From Begonia masoniana (taxonomy: Eukaryota > Streptophyta > Magnoliopsida > Cucurbitales > Begoniaceae), in assembly GCA_022432975.1 (NCBI GenBank), contig CM039502.1, positions 9,946,060-10,010,059 on the forward strand: a stretch of DNA of 64,000 nucleotides. Reading direction: 5' to 3'. Below the pieces are notes generated by a model. It saw nothing but the letters and a program-made list of their open reading frames with translations. It was not told the DNA's origin and ran no database searches. Made by a program: the position numbers and the translations under genes. This document shows, piece by piece, positions 41,640 through 53,094 of this stretch (position 1 is its first letter; each line of letters starts with the position of its first letter).

Positions 41640-42360
41640 GCAAGAACTATTTGAAGATAGCGATGAAGAGTCATAAAACAAACGAAACTCTGGCCAATTT
41701 TTCACTTTTTTAAATTAATTAATTAATTTCAATGAAATCGTTAATTTCAAATTATTAATACATCGAAAATATATTTTAGTAAATAAATTAATAAAGTAAT
41801 GTATCTAAATTAATTTGTAATAAATGAATTTTTTTAATTAATATAATTACTTTATTCACGTTATTAATTTCAATTAATTAAGTAATTAATGTATTGAAAT
41901 AAAGTTATGATTTTCAATTAATTAAGTAATTAATAAATTGAAATAAAGTTAGGAATTTCAATTAATTAATGTAAGAAGCATAAAAAAATTAATTCATTAA
42001 TCAATTGTTTTATTCAAATTACTTATTGTATTTAAATGATTAGTTAAGTAAATAATTTATTAATTATTTTAGTAATTCCAATTAATTAAGTAGTTAATGT
42101 ATTGAAATAAAGTTATGAATTTCAATTAATTATTGTATAAAGCATAAAAAAAATTAATTAATTACTTTATTCAACTTACTTATTGTATTTAAATGATTAG
42201 TTAAGTAAATAATTTACTAATTACTTTAGTAATTCCAATTAACTAATAAATTATTTAATGTATTGAAATAAAGTTATGAATTTAAACTAATTTAAACAAT
42301 TATAATGTGAAAAAAAAAATTTATATTACATTAACGTAGATGAAATCCAACACAAATTAC
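41640..42360. repeat. AT-rich degenerate repeat between the two MULE ORFs
   Basis: Composed almost wholly of A and T, with a recurring unit containing AATTAATTAAGTAATTAATG and TATTGAAATAAAGTTATGAA, seen four to five times (near 41870, 41930, 42080, 42240). It lies between the convergent 3' ends of the two MULE ORFs, where terminators would be. Confidence 0.6.
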
Positions 42361-45038
42361 AACAGTTAATTTCTTCTGCTCCTGCCTTGGCCGCGCGTCG
42401 TAGATTCCTGCAATAGCATGAAAACTATATTATATTAAAAAAAATGACAATGTATTTATGAGTGAACTGTTTAGAACATACCTGTGTCTCATCATTTGTG
42501 TTGTAACTCATAAACGTGTCTTGGGAAGCAGCAGTGCCTGAAGTGGATCCTCGGTTATGAAAAGTGCGACTATTGTGCATGTACTGCCGACAGATACTAC
42601 ACGCCATCCTTGAGTTCCGCCTACTAGTTCTCAAACTTGAAGGCTCATCGACATCTCGCACTCTGGTCTTCTTGGGTCTACCAGGTTGGCGATATCTTCT
42701 TGGCGGGACTAGTTCCACCATACTTGGCACATTCGGCCACATTAATTGGCCGTTCATGAGTTGAATAAAATTAGCGTACATATGCAGCAATGTCATCCGG
42801 TGATAGCATGGATGCACGTAACTTTCTGGCTCCATTCTCATGAAAAATATGCATGAAATGGGATGGGCACAAGGAATCCTAGTAAGCGTCCACCGGGTGC
42901 AGGAGCACTCCCACGTATTCAAGTCGACAACGAATTGTTCGTTACCGTTGCTCACTTGAAATCGTGAACCTGCCCCGAGCGTAGGGCACCAATTTGCAGC
43001 TGCATCTGCGAGCTTCCCAATCTTTTTATATATTTGGGGACACAGGAGAGTCGTCAATCCCGCCATCTTCTCAAATTTTTTAACGATCCGAGTCATCATG
43101 TACGTTCGGATCGTCTCGAACATAGTGATGATCGGTTTGTCTCTGACAGTCAATATAAGTGCATTGAATGACCCACACAAATTGTTTAAGCCAATATCGC
43201 ACTTAGGAATCGGAGAGAAGACATGACTAGCCCAATATCTAGGCACTTCTCCTTAAAGCCATTCGTGGGTAGCGGTGCTGAGCCTTTGTAATTTCCTCAT
43301 TTCTAAATTGAAATGAGCTCTTGTGGGTGCCCTAGCTGCCTTCCACATCGCTCCTCTATATGCTTTCCCCCGAAATAGCTCTTTAAAGTTTGCGTACATG
43401 TGCCGCAGGCAGAAGCGGTGTTCGGCTTCACTAAATTCCTCATCCACGGCATTCCTCAAGCCCTGATATTAAAACAAAGTAAGTTAGTTATACACCTTAA
43501 TTACACCACAACTAATTTAATTAAACAACATACCTTTTGTCGATCCGAAATAATTGTCCATCCGGCTCCATCTCCAGTGTACAAGTCTGCCTTCAAAAGT
43601 CTCAAAAACCATGTCCATGTTTCCTCGGTCTCTTTTTCGACGTTGGCAACAGCGACGAGATATATTTCATCGTTCGCGTCAATACTAACGGCTGTCAGTA
43701 ATTGTCCGGGATAGGAGCCCTTCAAGTGACAACCATCCAAACAGACAACTCAGCGACCAAACTGCAACAAACCCGCCTTGCAAGCGCCCAAACACATATA
43801 CACTCTTTGGCAGACTAATGTGTCTCCTGCATCGTAATCGTAAGTATGCACTGCAAAAGTGCTCCCCGGATTTGTTCTATGTATTTTGGCTTTGTACGAC
43901 CATATTAACTTGTACTGTTCATGTAATATCCGGCTGTACGGATTATTATTATTTTGATGTAAATGGCATTTTTGGGAATTATGTCAAATCAAACCCGTTT
44001 TACGAAAAGAAAGCGTCATTAGAATCCTAATTATTGATAGGAATTTTAAGGAAAATATGAGAATTTTTGGAGTAGTAACGCTATATTTCGGGTAATTACG
44101 TTTAACGTAATATAAAGGATGTTTAGTAAAAATAGTAAATGAGGTCCGAATTGCAAACAGAAAGTTTTAATGGAACTCTGGTAGTAAATTGAAGTTATTG
44201 GTGAAGTAAGGAAATTTGGAGAAACCGAATCGTCCGTTAATTAAAGAAACGAAGGACGAAACAAATAGAAAATCAAAGGAAGGGCAAAATGGTAATTTGC
44301 AAAGTCAATATTTAATTTAAAACATAATGTTTTTTTCTTCTTCTCCACGCCATTTCTTCTTTTCTTGTGATTTCTCCTTTCCCTTTGGCGATCAACGGCG
44401 ATCGCTCCTTCTCCGGCGCTCGTTCTTCCTCCGACGACCTCCGATCCTTCACGTTTTCTTCTCCTCTCGCAACCCTAGGTAATAATCTATGATTTTGGAA
44501 CGTTATTTTTTGGTTTTCACGGTGTTAGAATGTTAGGGTTCGTTTAGGTTTTCGTTAAAAACACGGTTTAGGGTTCATAGTCGATAGGTTTGTCGTAGTT
44601 TTGAATATAATGAACGTATTGAACGTTATTGGATAAAGTTAATCGATTTAGGACGAATATTAGAGATTTAACAATTTCTGAGTTTTGGGGAAAAAACTCG
44701 TTAATGTTGGTTTTGAGGTATAGAACGTTATTTGTTGGATAAAATGCCTCGTTGAGCTAAGTTAGTATTTTAGGAGAATTTCTTAGTTGAGGTTTCGTTA
44801 AAATTGGACGTTTAACGGTTTAAATCTCATTTTAACATCAACCGTTGTGCTTTGTCTCAGACAAACAACGCTCGTGGACGGAGCTTGAGCTGCAACGGAC
44901 ACGAGGTAAGTTCTCGTGACTTACTCTGGCTGATTGGCCTACACCGTACTTCGATGTCGCGTCGAGGATCTTAGAGTGTTGTATGTTTAAACTGCTTTGA
45001 TTGGGTAGTTAGGTTTAAATGTTTTCATAGGTTATTTC

Positions 45039-47603
45039 TGTAATATCCGGCCTGTACGGAATTTTAGATTATAATATATATCGATATTTTATATAAATAT
45101 GTCAAATCAAACCCGTTTTACGAAAATAAAGCGTCATTATGATCCTAACGATTAATAGGAATTTTAAGGAATTTACGGGAATTTTTGGAGTAATAACGCT
45201 ATATTCCGAGTAATTACATTTCTCGTAATATGAAGGATGTTTTAGTAAAAATAGTAAACGAGGTCCAAATTGCGAACGAATATTTTTGTTAGAACCCAAA
45301 TAATAAATTGGACTTATTGGAGAAATAAGAAAATTTGGAGAAGCCAAATCGCTAACCAATTAACGAAACGAAGGACGAAACAAATAGAAATAAGTGCTAA
45401 GGGCATTTTAGTAATTTTCAAATCAATATTATAAATTAACCTAAATCTATTTCTTCTTCACTTCTCCCCTGTTGCGTGAAGAAACCAGAGAGCTTTCTCT
45501 CTTCCTCCGTCACGGCGACTTCAACGTTCTGACCTTCGTTCGTCCTCCAATCGTTCCGTTTTCTTCACGCTTTCTCCTTCATTCGACGCTCTAGGTATGA
45601 TTCTAAAGTTTTAGAGCGTTAGTTTTCGGTTTTCGCAAAGTTATACGGTTAGGATTTCGATTAGGGTTTTGTTAAAAATCGAGATTTTGGGTTCGAAATC
45701 GATAGATTGTTGTAGATTACGAATGTATAGGACGTATTGAACGTTATTGGACGAAGTTAGAGTTATTTGTGAGAAATGTTAAAATTGGAGAATTTTTGGG
45801 TTTTTAGGAAAACTCGTTAATTGGAATTTTAAACTATCGAGCGTTAATCGTTGTTTAAATACTTCGATTAGTTAGGTTGAAATTTTAAGAAATTCCTTAG
45901 GTAAGGTTTGGTTAAATTTGGACGTTTAGAAGTTTAAACTCGTTTTAACGATAAACGTTGTGTTTTGCTTCAGACAAACAACGCTCGTGGACGGAGCTTG
46001 AGCTGCTTTGGACACGAGGTAAGTTCTCGTGATCTTCTCTGGCCGATTGGCCTACATCGTACGTCGAGGTCGTCTCGAGAATTTTTGGTGACGCGTTTAT
46101 TTACTCGCTTTGGTTGGGTAGTTAGGGTTCGATTGTCTTCTAGGTTGATTTTGTGTTTTGATGGTATGCTCTGTACGTATGTTTACTTTCTGTCATATTG
46201 AACTGTTCACGCATCACGTGTTTTAAAAGAACATAGAAAATGAATTTCTGCATGATGTTTTAAAGAGAATGGCGATGTGGCCTGGAGAGGGGCACGACCT
46301 ATTGTGGAGACCGATTACGGGTTTGTCACAATACAACATCTATTGCATACTCATACAGTTATACAGTTACAGGTCATGCGAGATGGGGCTCAGGCACGAC
46401 TGTACGTGTTGTAAGCGTGTACCCTCCCTGTCTAGCCGGAAAGAGTAGTCCGACTGCAGGATGGGCTCTCTCCGGTTAGGAGGCTGAGATATCGGTGACA
46501 CCACAGAGTAAAGATAAAGAAAATGCTGCATGATTTCTGAACTCATACACATAGCATGCATGTACATTTACTAGAGCTTACTGAGATTTTTATCTCATAG
46601 ATGTCTGTATGGTGTAGGTGATTACGAGGAAACAGGTGAGGACGAGATTCCTCCTCCTGAGGCATGAGTCCAGTTGACGAAGGATGGCTGCAGTGGTGTG
46701 CTGGAGCAGTCGACGCTTACCTGACCCGTGGGGACGTATGTATGTATAGATTTTGGGGTTTCTGGGATGATTTTGATTGATGGTTGTATAGATAGAACAT
46801 TATAGGATGTTTGGATCTAGACAGGTTTAGGTATAGACATTTTGAAATGTTTTGGAAACTGATTTTATAACTGTTTTGGTGATTTCAAAACAGGAGGATT
46901 TTTTTAGGTTTTAAACATATCCACGTGTTTTATTTTCATGAAAATAGGCTATGTTTTGAACGTGTTTCGAGTCGTGGTTTTGGATGAGGTTTGAGTGAGT
47001 TTGTGTTGAAATGTATGTTATGGTGTGTAAGTAGAATGTGTGTTTATATTTGTAGGAATATGTTGAAGCTAGGTGTATAAGAAGAAGTGTGTAGGATGTC
47101 TGGAAGGAACAAGGAAAAATGTGTGGCGATCGAACGCCTAGTGTTTGATGTTGGGACGCAGAACTCTCTGGAGAAACAAAGAGTTATGCGACTGAGCGCC
47201 AAAAGGGGGGCGATGGATCGGTTTGCACGTCGGGTTAGGCGTTCTGGAAACAGAACGTGAACCGACCGAACGCCTAAATGATGGCGTTCGATCGGTTCAG
47301 CATGGGCCGCCCGATCGACTGTTGAGTAGCCGATCGAGCGCCCCTCTGTTTCCCGATTTTTGACGTTTCTGCCCTCCTGTTTTATGGCCGATTGTTTTTA
47401 TTATGTTTTTATATTTATTTAATTGTTTTAATTGTTTTAAATTGTTTTAATTTCAATTATTTTAATATTTGTTTTAAACGATTTACTAAACGAACTCTGA
47501 TTTCAATTTAATCTCCGCTTAAGGTTAGGATTAAAGTTTATAATGATAAGTACAAAAAAAAATATAATACGGAAGAATTGGGTACAATATTAGGGTCGTG
47601 ACA
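45039..47603 (+). mobile_element. Solo LTR, family B, nested in the previous solo LTR
   Basis: 2,565 bp, TGTAATATCCGGCCTGTACG to GGGTCGTGACA, with perfect TSD ATTTC (45034-45038 and 47604-47608). It has the GAG|GTAAGTTCTCGTGA site at 46019, the TGGTGTAG|GTGA site ending at 46617 and the palindrome block at 47120-47345. It inserted into an LTR of its own family, the fourth level of nesting at this place (genome, MULE, LTR, LTR). Confidence 0.92.
47120..47345 (+). repeat. Palindrome block of the innermost LTR
   Basis: Contains GGCGATCGAACGCC, GAACTCTCTGGAGAAAC, GGCGTTCTGGAAACAGAACG, CGAACGCC/GGCGTTCGATCGG and CCGATCGACTG/AGCCGATCGAGCG units. The dyads are the same in type as in the other family B LTRs but the bases differ widely. 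It ends about 260 bp before the LTR 3' end. Confidence 0.7.
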
Positions 47604-48699
47604 ATTTCTTTTACAGTCTTGATGGTACGCATGCTTGTTTGTTTACATTTATATTGAACTGTTCATGCATCACGTTTTTAACTTGGCATGAAAATGAATT
47701 TCTGCACGATGTTTTCAGAAAACCGATGTGGCCCAGAAATTGGGGGCTATCGATCTATTGTGTGGACCGATTAAGGGTCTGACCAATACCACATCTCATG
47801 TAATGTAATTAATGAACGTAATCTGTTATCTGGTCACGCGAGGTGGGACTCAGGCACAGCTGTACGTGTTGTAAGCGTGTACCCCCCTCCTCTAACCGCA
47901 CGGGGTAGTCCGACCGCTGGATGGGCCCCATTCGGTTAGGGGGATGAGATCTCGGTGATATTCTATCTGCGACGCTCTGTATTTAATGCATGATTTCTGA
48001 ACTCCATATGCACTGCACACATCTGCATTTACGTAGAATTTACTGAGCCTTTAGCTCATAGTGTGCACTGGACGCATCTGCATTTACGTAGAATTTACTG
48101 AGCCTTTAGCTCATAGTGTGTCTGTATGGTGTAGGTGATATCGAAGCAGGTGAGAACGATGTTCCTCCACCCGATGTACATGATGGTTGAAGAAGAATGA
48201 TAGCGGTGGTGTGCATGAGCAGTCTTCGCGTATTTTGACCCGTGGGGAAAATGGTTAAGTATTTTGAGAGTTTTGGGTGAATTTTAATTGTATGGTGGAT
48301 CATGTTATGGTTAGAAACATTCTAGGATGTTTGGTTCTGGATAAGTTATGTTTTAGGTTGTTTTTAAAACGTTTTGAAAATATATTCTGTAAATGTTTGG
48401 TATTAGGGAAATGTTCAGTTTTTTAAACCGAACCACACAGTTTATTTTTATGAAAATAGGCTATGTTTTGAAAGTATTTTGAGTCGTGGTTTTGGAATGC
48501 GTTTGAGTAGGTGAACGGGTAATTGATAACGTGTGCAATGTACGTGAGTTGAGTCGTTAAATGAGGGTTTGGTGAAGTGTTAATTGTATATGGGGGGGAA
48601 AGGGTTTGTTATGTTAAATTTGGTTTACAAGGTAAAGAACGAAGATGAATGAGAAAAAAAAAAAAAAGAGGAAAAAGAAGTGGGGGAGGGCAGAATGCT

Positions 48700-48880
48700 C
48701 GCCGATCAGTCGCTAAGCGAGGCGATCGCATCGCCTCTTGGTCGCCGCTCTCTGGAGAAATCCAGAGAGCGTGGCGATCAATCGCCACCGGCGTTTTGCA
48801 ACAGGCGAATGTTCGCCTGTTGCAATCGCCGAAGGGCGATCAGTCGCCCCCTTTATGGCGACTGATCGCCCCTCTATATT
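48700..48880 (+). repeat. Palindrome block of the outer LTR in the MULE
   Basis: GGCGATCGCATCGCC, then the hairpin CGCTCTCTGGAGAAATCCAG/AGAGCG, then GGCGATCAATCGCC, ACAGGCGAATGTTCGCCTGT and GGCGACTGATCGCC. It ends about 225 bp before the LTR 3' end. Confidence 0.75.
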
Positions 48881-49753
48881 GGGATGAAAATCCCTTTTTG
48901 TCCCTCGGCCGATGCATAATTATTTTAATGGTTTTAAATACTTGTTTTAAGTTTAATTTCAATTGTTTTATTATTTGTTTTAAACGATTTACTAAACCAA
49001 CTCTGATTTCGATTTAATTTCCGCCTAGAGTCATTTAAAGTTAGAAGTATTAAAAAAAAAAAAATGTACGGGAAATTGGGTACAGTACTAGGGACGTTAT
49101 AGTTCATCAGCCTTGCCTTCGTTAAGTGTGAGAGCAATGCTTCTCGCTCTTCTAGCAAGACTAGGTGTGATATGACATCTGTGGTCCATCCTCACTGTCT
49201 CTACAATGGAAGATATGTCCCACCTAGGGTGACTTTTGAACCTCGCCAGGTAATGATTTGCCACCCATTTTGCACTAACGTTTCTATTCTCAACTATTCT
49301 GGCACAACTGTGAGTATCGACTAAAGTCTTTATTTGAAAGGTTTGCTCAGTTTGCTTTTGCGAGGCATGCAAAAACCACTCACACCCTTTTGAACACTTA
49401 GTCCTCAATCGGCTACTATCACTTTTAATGAATCTTATCCTTAATCCGTGTTTTATAGAATAATTTTTTATTTCGTCTTTCAGCTCTTTTAAAATTGCAT
49501 ATTCTCTAGTAACAAAAAATTTCATATGAATTTCTTCTCTTACCTGAACGCTTTCTACCTCATCATCATCCGACATAACCGGTGTTCGCAGCTGATCGTC
49601 TAGAGTTCTGGATGTTGAACACACCGGTATTTGTTCATTTTCATCCGAGCCATCATCACCATGTGGAGGACTATCGTCCGGATAGAAATTCATTCCGGCA
49701 TCACTATCTACTTCCTCGCCTAATTCGAACCATCTATCGGGATCAGAATTCAT

Positions 49754-50246
49754 CGTCCTTGCTAAAATAGAGAAAATTAGATTGCGCAATATAAATTTTC
49801 TAGAGAAATTTCGGTGATTTCTTCGAATGGAGGACAGAGCTCCTTAAATAATAAAGGAGTTCGGCCCCCCGCGTCGTGTCAAAAAATTGATGTGGGGGGC
49901 CGAGCATCCTATGCGGCCCCCCGCATGGATGGACATTCGGGGGGCCTTATCGGATTCGTGGCCCCCCGAATGTCAATCCAAAGATCAATAATTGATCTTT
50001 GGATGGACATGCGGGGGGTCGCGTAGGATGCTCGGCCCCCGGCATCAATTATTTGACACGACGCGGGGGACCGCGAATCCGATACGGCCCCCCGAATGTC
50101 CATTTACAGATCAATTATTGATCTGTGAGGGATATTCAGGGGGGGGGGGGCGAGTTGGATTTGCGGCCTCCCGAAATGTTTTCACGTGCACTGCACGTGC
50201 CCCCGAATTGGGTTTGCGTGCAGCGCACGTGAGCGAGGGCCAGAGG
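49754..50246. other. Right subterminal region of the MULE
   Basis: Holds the promoter side of the transposase gene (49754-49860), then an array of GGCCCCCCG/CGGGGGGCC units mixed with palindromes AAGATCAATAATTGATCTT (49981-49999) and ACAGATCAATTATTGATCTG (50105-50124). From about 50155 to 50246 it is the inner part of the right TIR. Confidence 0.6.
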
Positions 50247-50829
50247 TAGGGGTGGGCAATCATCGGTTCGGTTCGGTTTTGGACCGAACAGAACCAACAT
50301 TTTTGGTTTCGGGTTCCGGTTTCCGAACCCGAACCCGAACCCGAACCTGAATAAATTAAAACAAACCCGAACCTAAAAATTTGGTTTGGTTCGGTTCGGG
50401 TCGAGTCGGGTTCCTGCTCCTTATTTACAGTTCTTCCCTTGATTTCTATGTCAAGGTATACTGACGAATTGGTTTAATTTGAATCTACCCGGGACATTCT
50501 TGGAAGTTGTAACTTAAAAGATGAAGGTTTTGTTCTTCCGCAGCCGCACTAATCACCATCAATCAACTCCATTTCATATAAAACAGATAATCGGCAACAC
50601 CTAAAGTTCAATTTCTTTCAATTTACTTCTAGCTTGCAACCGACGCAATAACCTATAACGCAGTAAAAGAATTCGATGAGAAGAATAAGCATACTCAAAT
50701 CACCCACCTGCAGAAGAAGGTCATCCACCAGCGCGATAGATCTACCAGAATATACCTTCTTCCGGTCATCCGTAAAAAATGTACCCTCAGAAAATGTCGT
50801 CGTTTGCTTCTGTAATCGCTCTCGCTGTG

Positions 50830-51768
50830 TGTGATGACCCGAATGTGAACGTATGTGTACGACTGCGGGGCAAACCTCGGGACCTAAGCCGAGTGTAGGC
50901 GAATCCCAGGTCGTAAAGAGGGGGTTGTCACAATCCCACATCGCTTGGGGAAGTACATAGAAATGAAACATATGTAAGAGATTCCTCCCAAGATAGTAAG
51001 ACGCGTTTTGGAGCACGATTGACAACGGATCCCATAAGAACTCCGAAGTTAGGTCGTAAAGAGGGGGTTGTCACAATCCACATCGCTTGGGGAAGTACAT
51101 AGAAATGAAACATATGTAAGAGATTCCTCCCAAGATAGTAAGACGCGTTTTGGAGCACGATTGACAACGGATCCCATAAGAACTCCGAAGTTAAAAGTGC
51201 TTCGGCGAGAGTAATTCCAGGTTGGGTGACCTTCTGGGAAGTTCTCGCCAAACAAAGCCGTGGAGGGGAGGATATTGTGCTGCGGCTCAATCCCCAGAGC
51301 GGACAATATCTTGCTGGGAAACGGGGTCGTTACAAATGGTATTAGAGCCTGTACCCAACCGGAAATGTGGCCAACGAGGACGTTGGGCCCCCGAGGGGGG
51401 GTGATTGTGATGACCCAAATGTGAACGTATGTGTACGACTGCGGGGCAAACCTCGGGACCTAAGCCGAGTGTAGGCGAATCCCGGGTCGTAAAGAGGGGG
51501 TTGTCACAATCCCACATCGCTTGGGGAAGTACATGGAAATGAAACATATGTAAGAGATTCCTCCCAAGATAGTAAGACGCGTTTTGGAGCACGATTGACA
51601 ACGGATCCCATAAGAACTCCGACGTTAAACGTGCTTCGGCGAGAGTAATTCCAGGTTGGGTGACCTTCCGGGAAGTTCTCGCCAAACAAAGCCGTGGAGG
51701 GGAGGATATTGTGCTGCGGCTCAATCCCCAGAGCGGACAATATCTTGCTGGGAAACGGGGTCGTTACA
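50830..51768 (+). mobile_element. Cassandra TRIM element with an LTR-internal duplication
   Basis: 5' LTR 50830-51334 (505 bp), primer-binding site TGGTATTAGAGC at 51337-51348 (one change from consensus), 71 bp internal, 3' LTR 51406-51768 (363 bp). Perfect TSD CTGTG (50825-50829 and 51769-51773). The 5S rRNA-like segments are at about 51169-51250 and 51603-51684. The 5' LTR contains a 143/142-bp tandem duplication (50908-51050, 51051-51192) that the 3' LTR lacks. It is the youngest layer of the MULE stack. Confidence 0.93.
50908..51192 (+). repeat. Tandem duplication inside one Cassandra LTR
   Basis: Two copies starting AGGTCGTAAAGAGGG and ending ACTCCGAAGTT. The second lacks one base (ATCCACATCG for ATCCCACATCG). 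The duplication ends within box A of the 5S-like segment, so the 5' LTR has one truncated and one full 5S-like start. Confidence 0.9.
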
Positions 51769-52458
51769 CTGTGGCTGCTCCTGAATTTCACGGCTCCTCT
51801 CCTCCATTTCTCGCAAAGTCCTCGACAAAAGCTCCCACTGGTCAATCTCTTTCTGGTACACCGCTTTCAATTTCATTAGCGTCGGCCTCTTCCGCTCTCG
51901 CCGACGATTAACCTCCGCCTCTGGATCCACATTTTCAGTCACCTCTAGTAGAGAAAAGGTTGGATCCAACCGTTGCTTCTTCCTCTTGTAAACGAACATT
52001 AAGGGTTCGGTTTTTCAGTTCGGTTCGGGTTTGCCTTCCACCCGAACCGAACCCGAAAACATATTGGTGAGCTCGACCCAAACACAAACAACACCTCTTG
52101 GACTCGAACCGAACCCTCGGGTCGATTCAGTTCCTCGGGTTGGTTTCGGGTTTGCCCACCCCTAGCCAGAGGCCCTCGCATCTTCCCCCCGTAGCGTGCG
52201 GGGGGCCAGGAGTAGTATTCGGCCCGCCGAATACTAATGCGTGCAACACACGTGAGAGGCAACTTTTCCATGCGGGGGGCCGCGAAATGAAGTTGGCCCC
52301 CCGAATATGAATTCGAGGGGCATACGGGGCCCTGCCAGGGTTTTTTTTTACAGTTTTTAAAACTTTGAGGTTTTGACTGCGAAGACTTTTAGTTGAAGAA
52401 TTTTTTCTTGAAATATCCATACTTCAGGGTGTTTTTTAGAATTTACCCATAATATTAC

Positions 52459-53085
52459 TCTTTATTTCTACTATTTAAACGTAACTTATTCGAGTACTCT
52501 CAATATAATATTATGTAATAGTTAAAAATCAGCCAGACTCCGATTGTACAGTAGCTCTATTTGTGGCATTTCCTAGTACTCATAATACAATATTATCTGC
52601 TTTACATGAAGCCTGCACTGTTTTATACTTTGCCTTAACTCAAAATGCGTTATATTAAGTAATGAGGGAAACTCTACTTATAAACTATGCATTTTCTACT
52701 CTATCAAACAATGTGGAATTGTGTCACCTCACTGGTATGAGCTAAGTCCTCACACTGAACTTTCTTTGTCTTCACATGGTGGATTGTGACACTAAACACT
52801 CTCGTTGGTGTGTGAAATAATAATTAGTACAATTAATATAATAAATTAACTATTTATAATTTGTTACATTATGTATATTTTAATTGTGTCAATTATTGTT
52901 TGATACGTCAGTAAGTATGTTTAGAGAGTAAAATCAAAGACTAATCATAGCATTATTCTTAATGATCATAAGTTCAAGGTTAAAAATGTAAATTACAAAA
53001 ATAAAAATACATTATGGAAGTATTCATGCAGTTGATGTTAGTACAGACCTTATCAAAACAATTCGATTTGACCTCTTTAATTTGT
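52459..53085. other. Intergenic DNA with a MITE copy
   Basis: AT-rich. 52790-52965 is another copy of the MITE family seen at 31345 (TTGTTTGATACGTCAGTAAG and AATCATAGCATTATT at the right side). No gene is seen. Confidence 0.5.
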
Positions 53086-53094
53086 TTTTTAAAA

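Larger units (their letters stand above)
43922..49101 (+). mobile_element. Solo LTR, family B, nested in the MULE transposase and itself interrupted
   Basis: TGTAATATCCGGCTGTACGG to GGGACGTTATA, with perfect TSD GTTCA (43917-43921 and 49102-49106). Without the inner solo LTR it is 2,610 bp, colinear with the element B LTR. It has the splice-like donor at 44906, the acceptor-like site ending at 48134 and a palindrome block at 48700-48880. Its last bases are TATA rather than TACA, a point change. Confidence 0.92.
42366..49753 (-). pseudogene. MULE transposase (mudrA type), broken
   Basis: Read on the minus strand from ATG at 49753 (MNSDPDRWFELGEE). The acidic N-terminus is followed by the MuDR DNA-binding domain (FFVTREYAILKELKDEI, LRTKCSKGCEWFLHAS) up to the GTTCA site at 49102, where a solo LTR interrupts. 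It resumes at 43921 with the MULE catalytic core: LDGCHLKGSYPGQLL (first aspartate), SDRQKGLRN (second aspartate, spanning a 71-bp intron 43463-43533), then EHRFCLRHMYANFKE. The SWIM zinc finger follows (CSCTRWTLTRIPCAH, about 42850-42910) and a final small exon 42366-42407. In-frame stops at about 43748 and 43252, plus the LTR, kill it. A live version would cut and join the TIRs. Confidence 0.85.
50690..51999 (-). pseudogene. Captured gene fragment inside the hAT element
   Basis: On the minus strand from 51999 it reads MFVYKRKKQRLDPTFSLLEV, then an acidic part, then RRRERKRPTLMKLKAVYQKE and further charged helix to EIQEQPQ. The Cassandra and one TSD intervene. From 50829 the same frame continues (RERLQKQTTTFSEG, FFTDDRKKVYSGRS, ALVDDLLLQ) to a CAG|GTGGGT splice-donor-like end near 50712. 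About 110 residues of charged, probably coiled-coil protein. I do not recognise the family. The exon-like frame kept open over both halves, ended by a donor, suggests capture of an exon with part of its intron. Confidence 0.6.
50247..52164. mobile_element. hAT-type element with a captured gene fragment, split by Cassandra
   Basis: TIRs TAGGGGTGGGCAA and TTGCCCACCCCTA; perfect 8-bp TSD GCCAGAGG (50239-50246 and 52165-52172), the hAT length. The subterminal regions are dense in GGTTCGG/CCGAACC repeats, as usual for plant hAT elements. Without the Cassandra it is about 970 bp. No transposase is encoded, so it is non-autonomous. The middle is a piece of exon and intron from an unidentified gene. 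It inserted in the right TIR of the MULE, so it is younger than the MULE. Confidence 0.9.
39230..52449 (-). mobile_element. Mutator-like element (MULE) with long TIRs, interrupted several times
   Basis: Ends: TAGGGTAAATTCTAAAAAAC on the left and, reverse-complemented, TGGGTAAATTCTAAAAAACA on the right. The 9-bp flanks are TAATATTAA (39221-39229) and TAATATTAC (52450-52458), a Mutator-length duplication with one change. The length of 13.2 kb falls to about 7.1 kb when the solo LTR (43922-49101) and the Cassandra are removed, and to about 6.1 kb without the hAT element as well. It carries a mudrA-type transposase pseudogene (-) and a second broken ORF (+). It landed about 320 bp upstream of the oleosin start. 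Confidence 0.9.
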
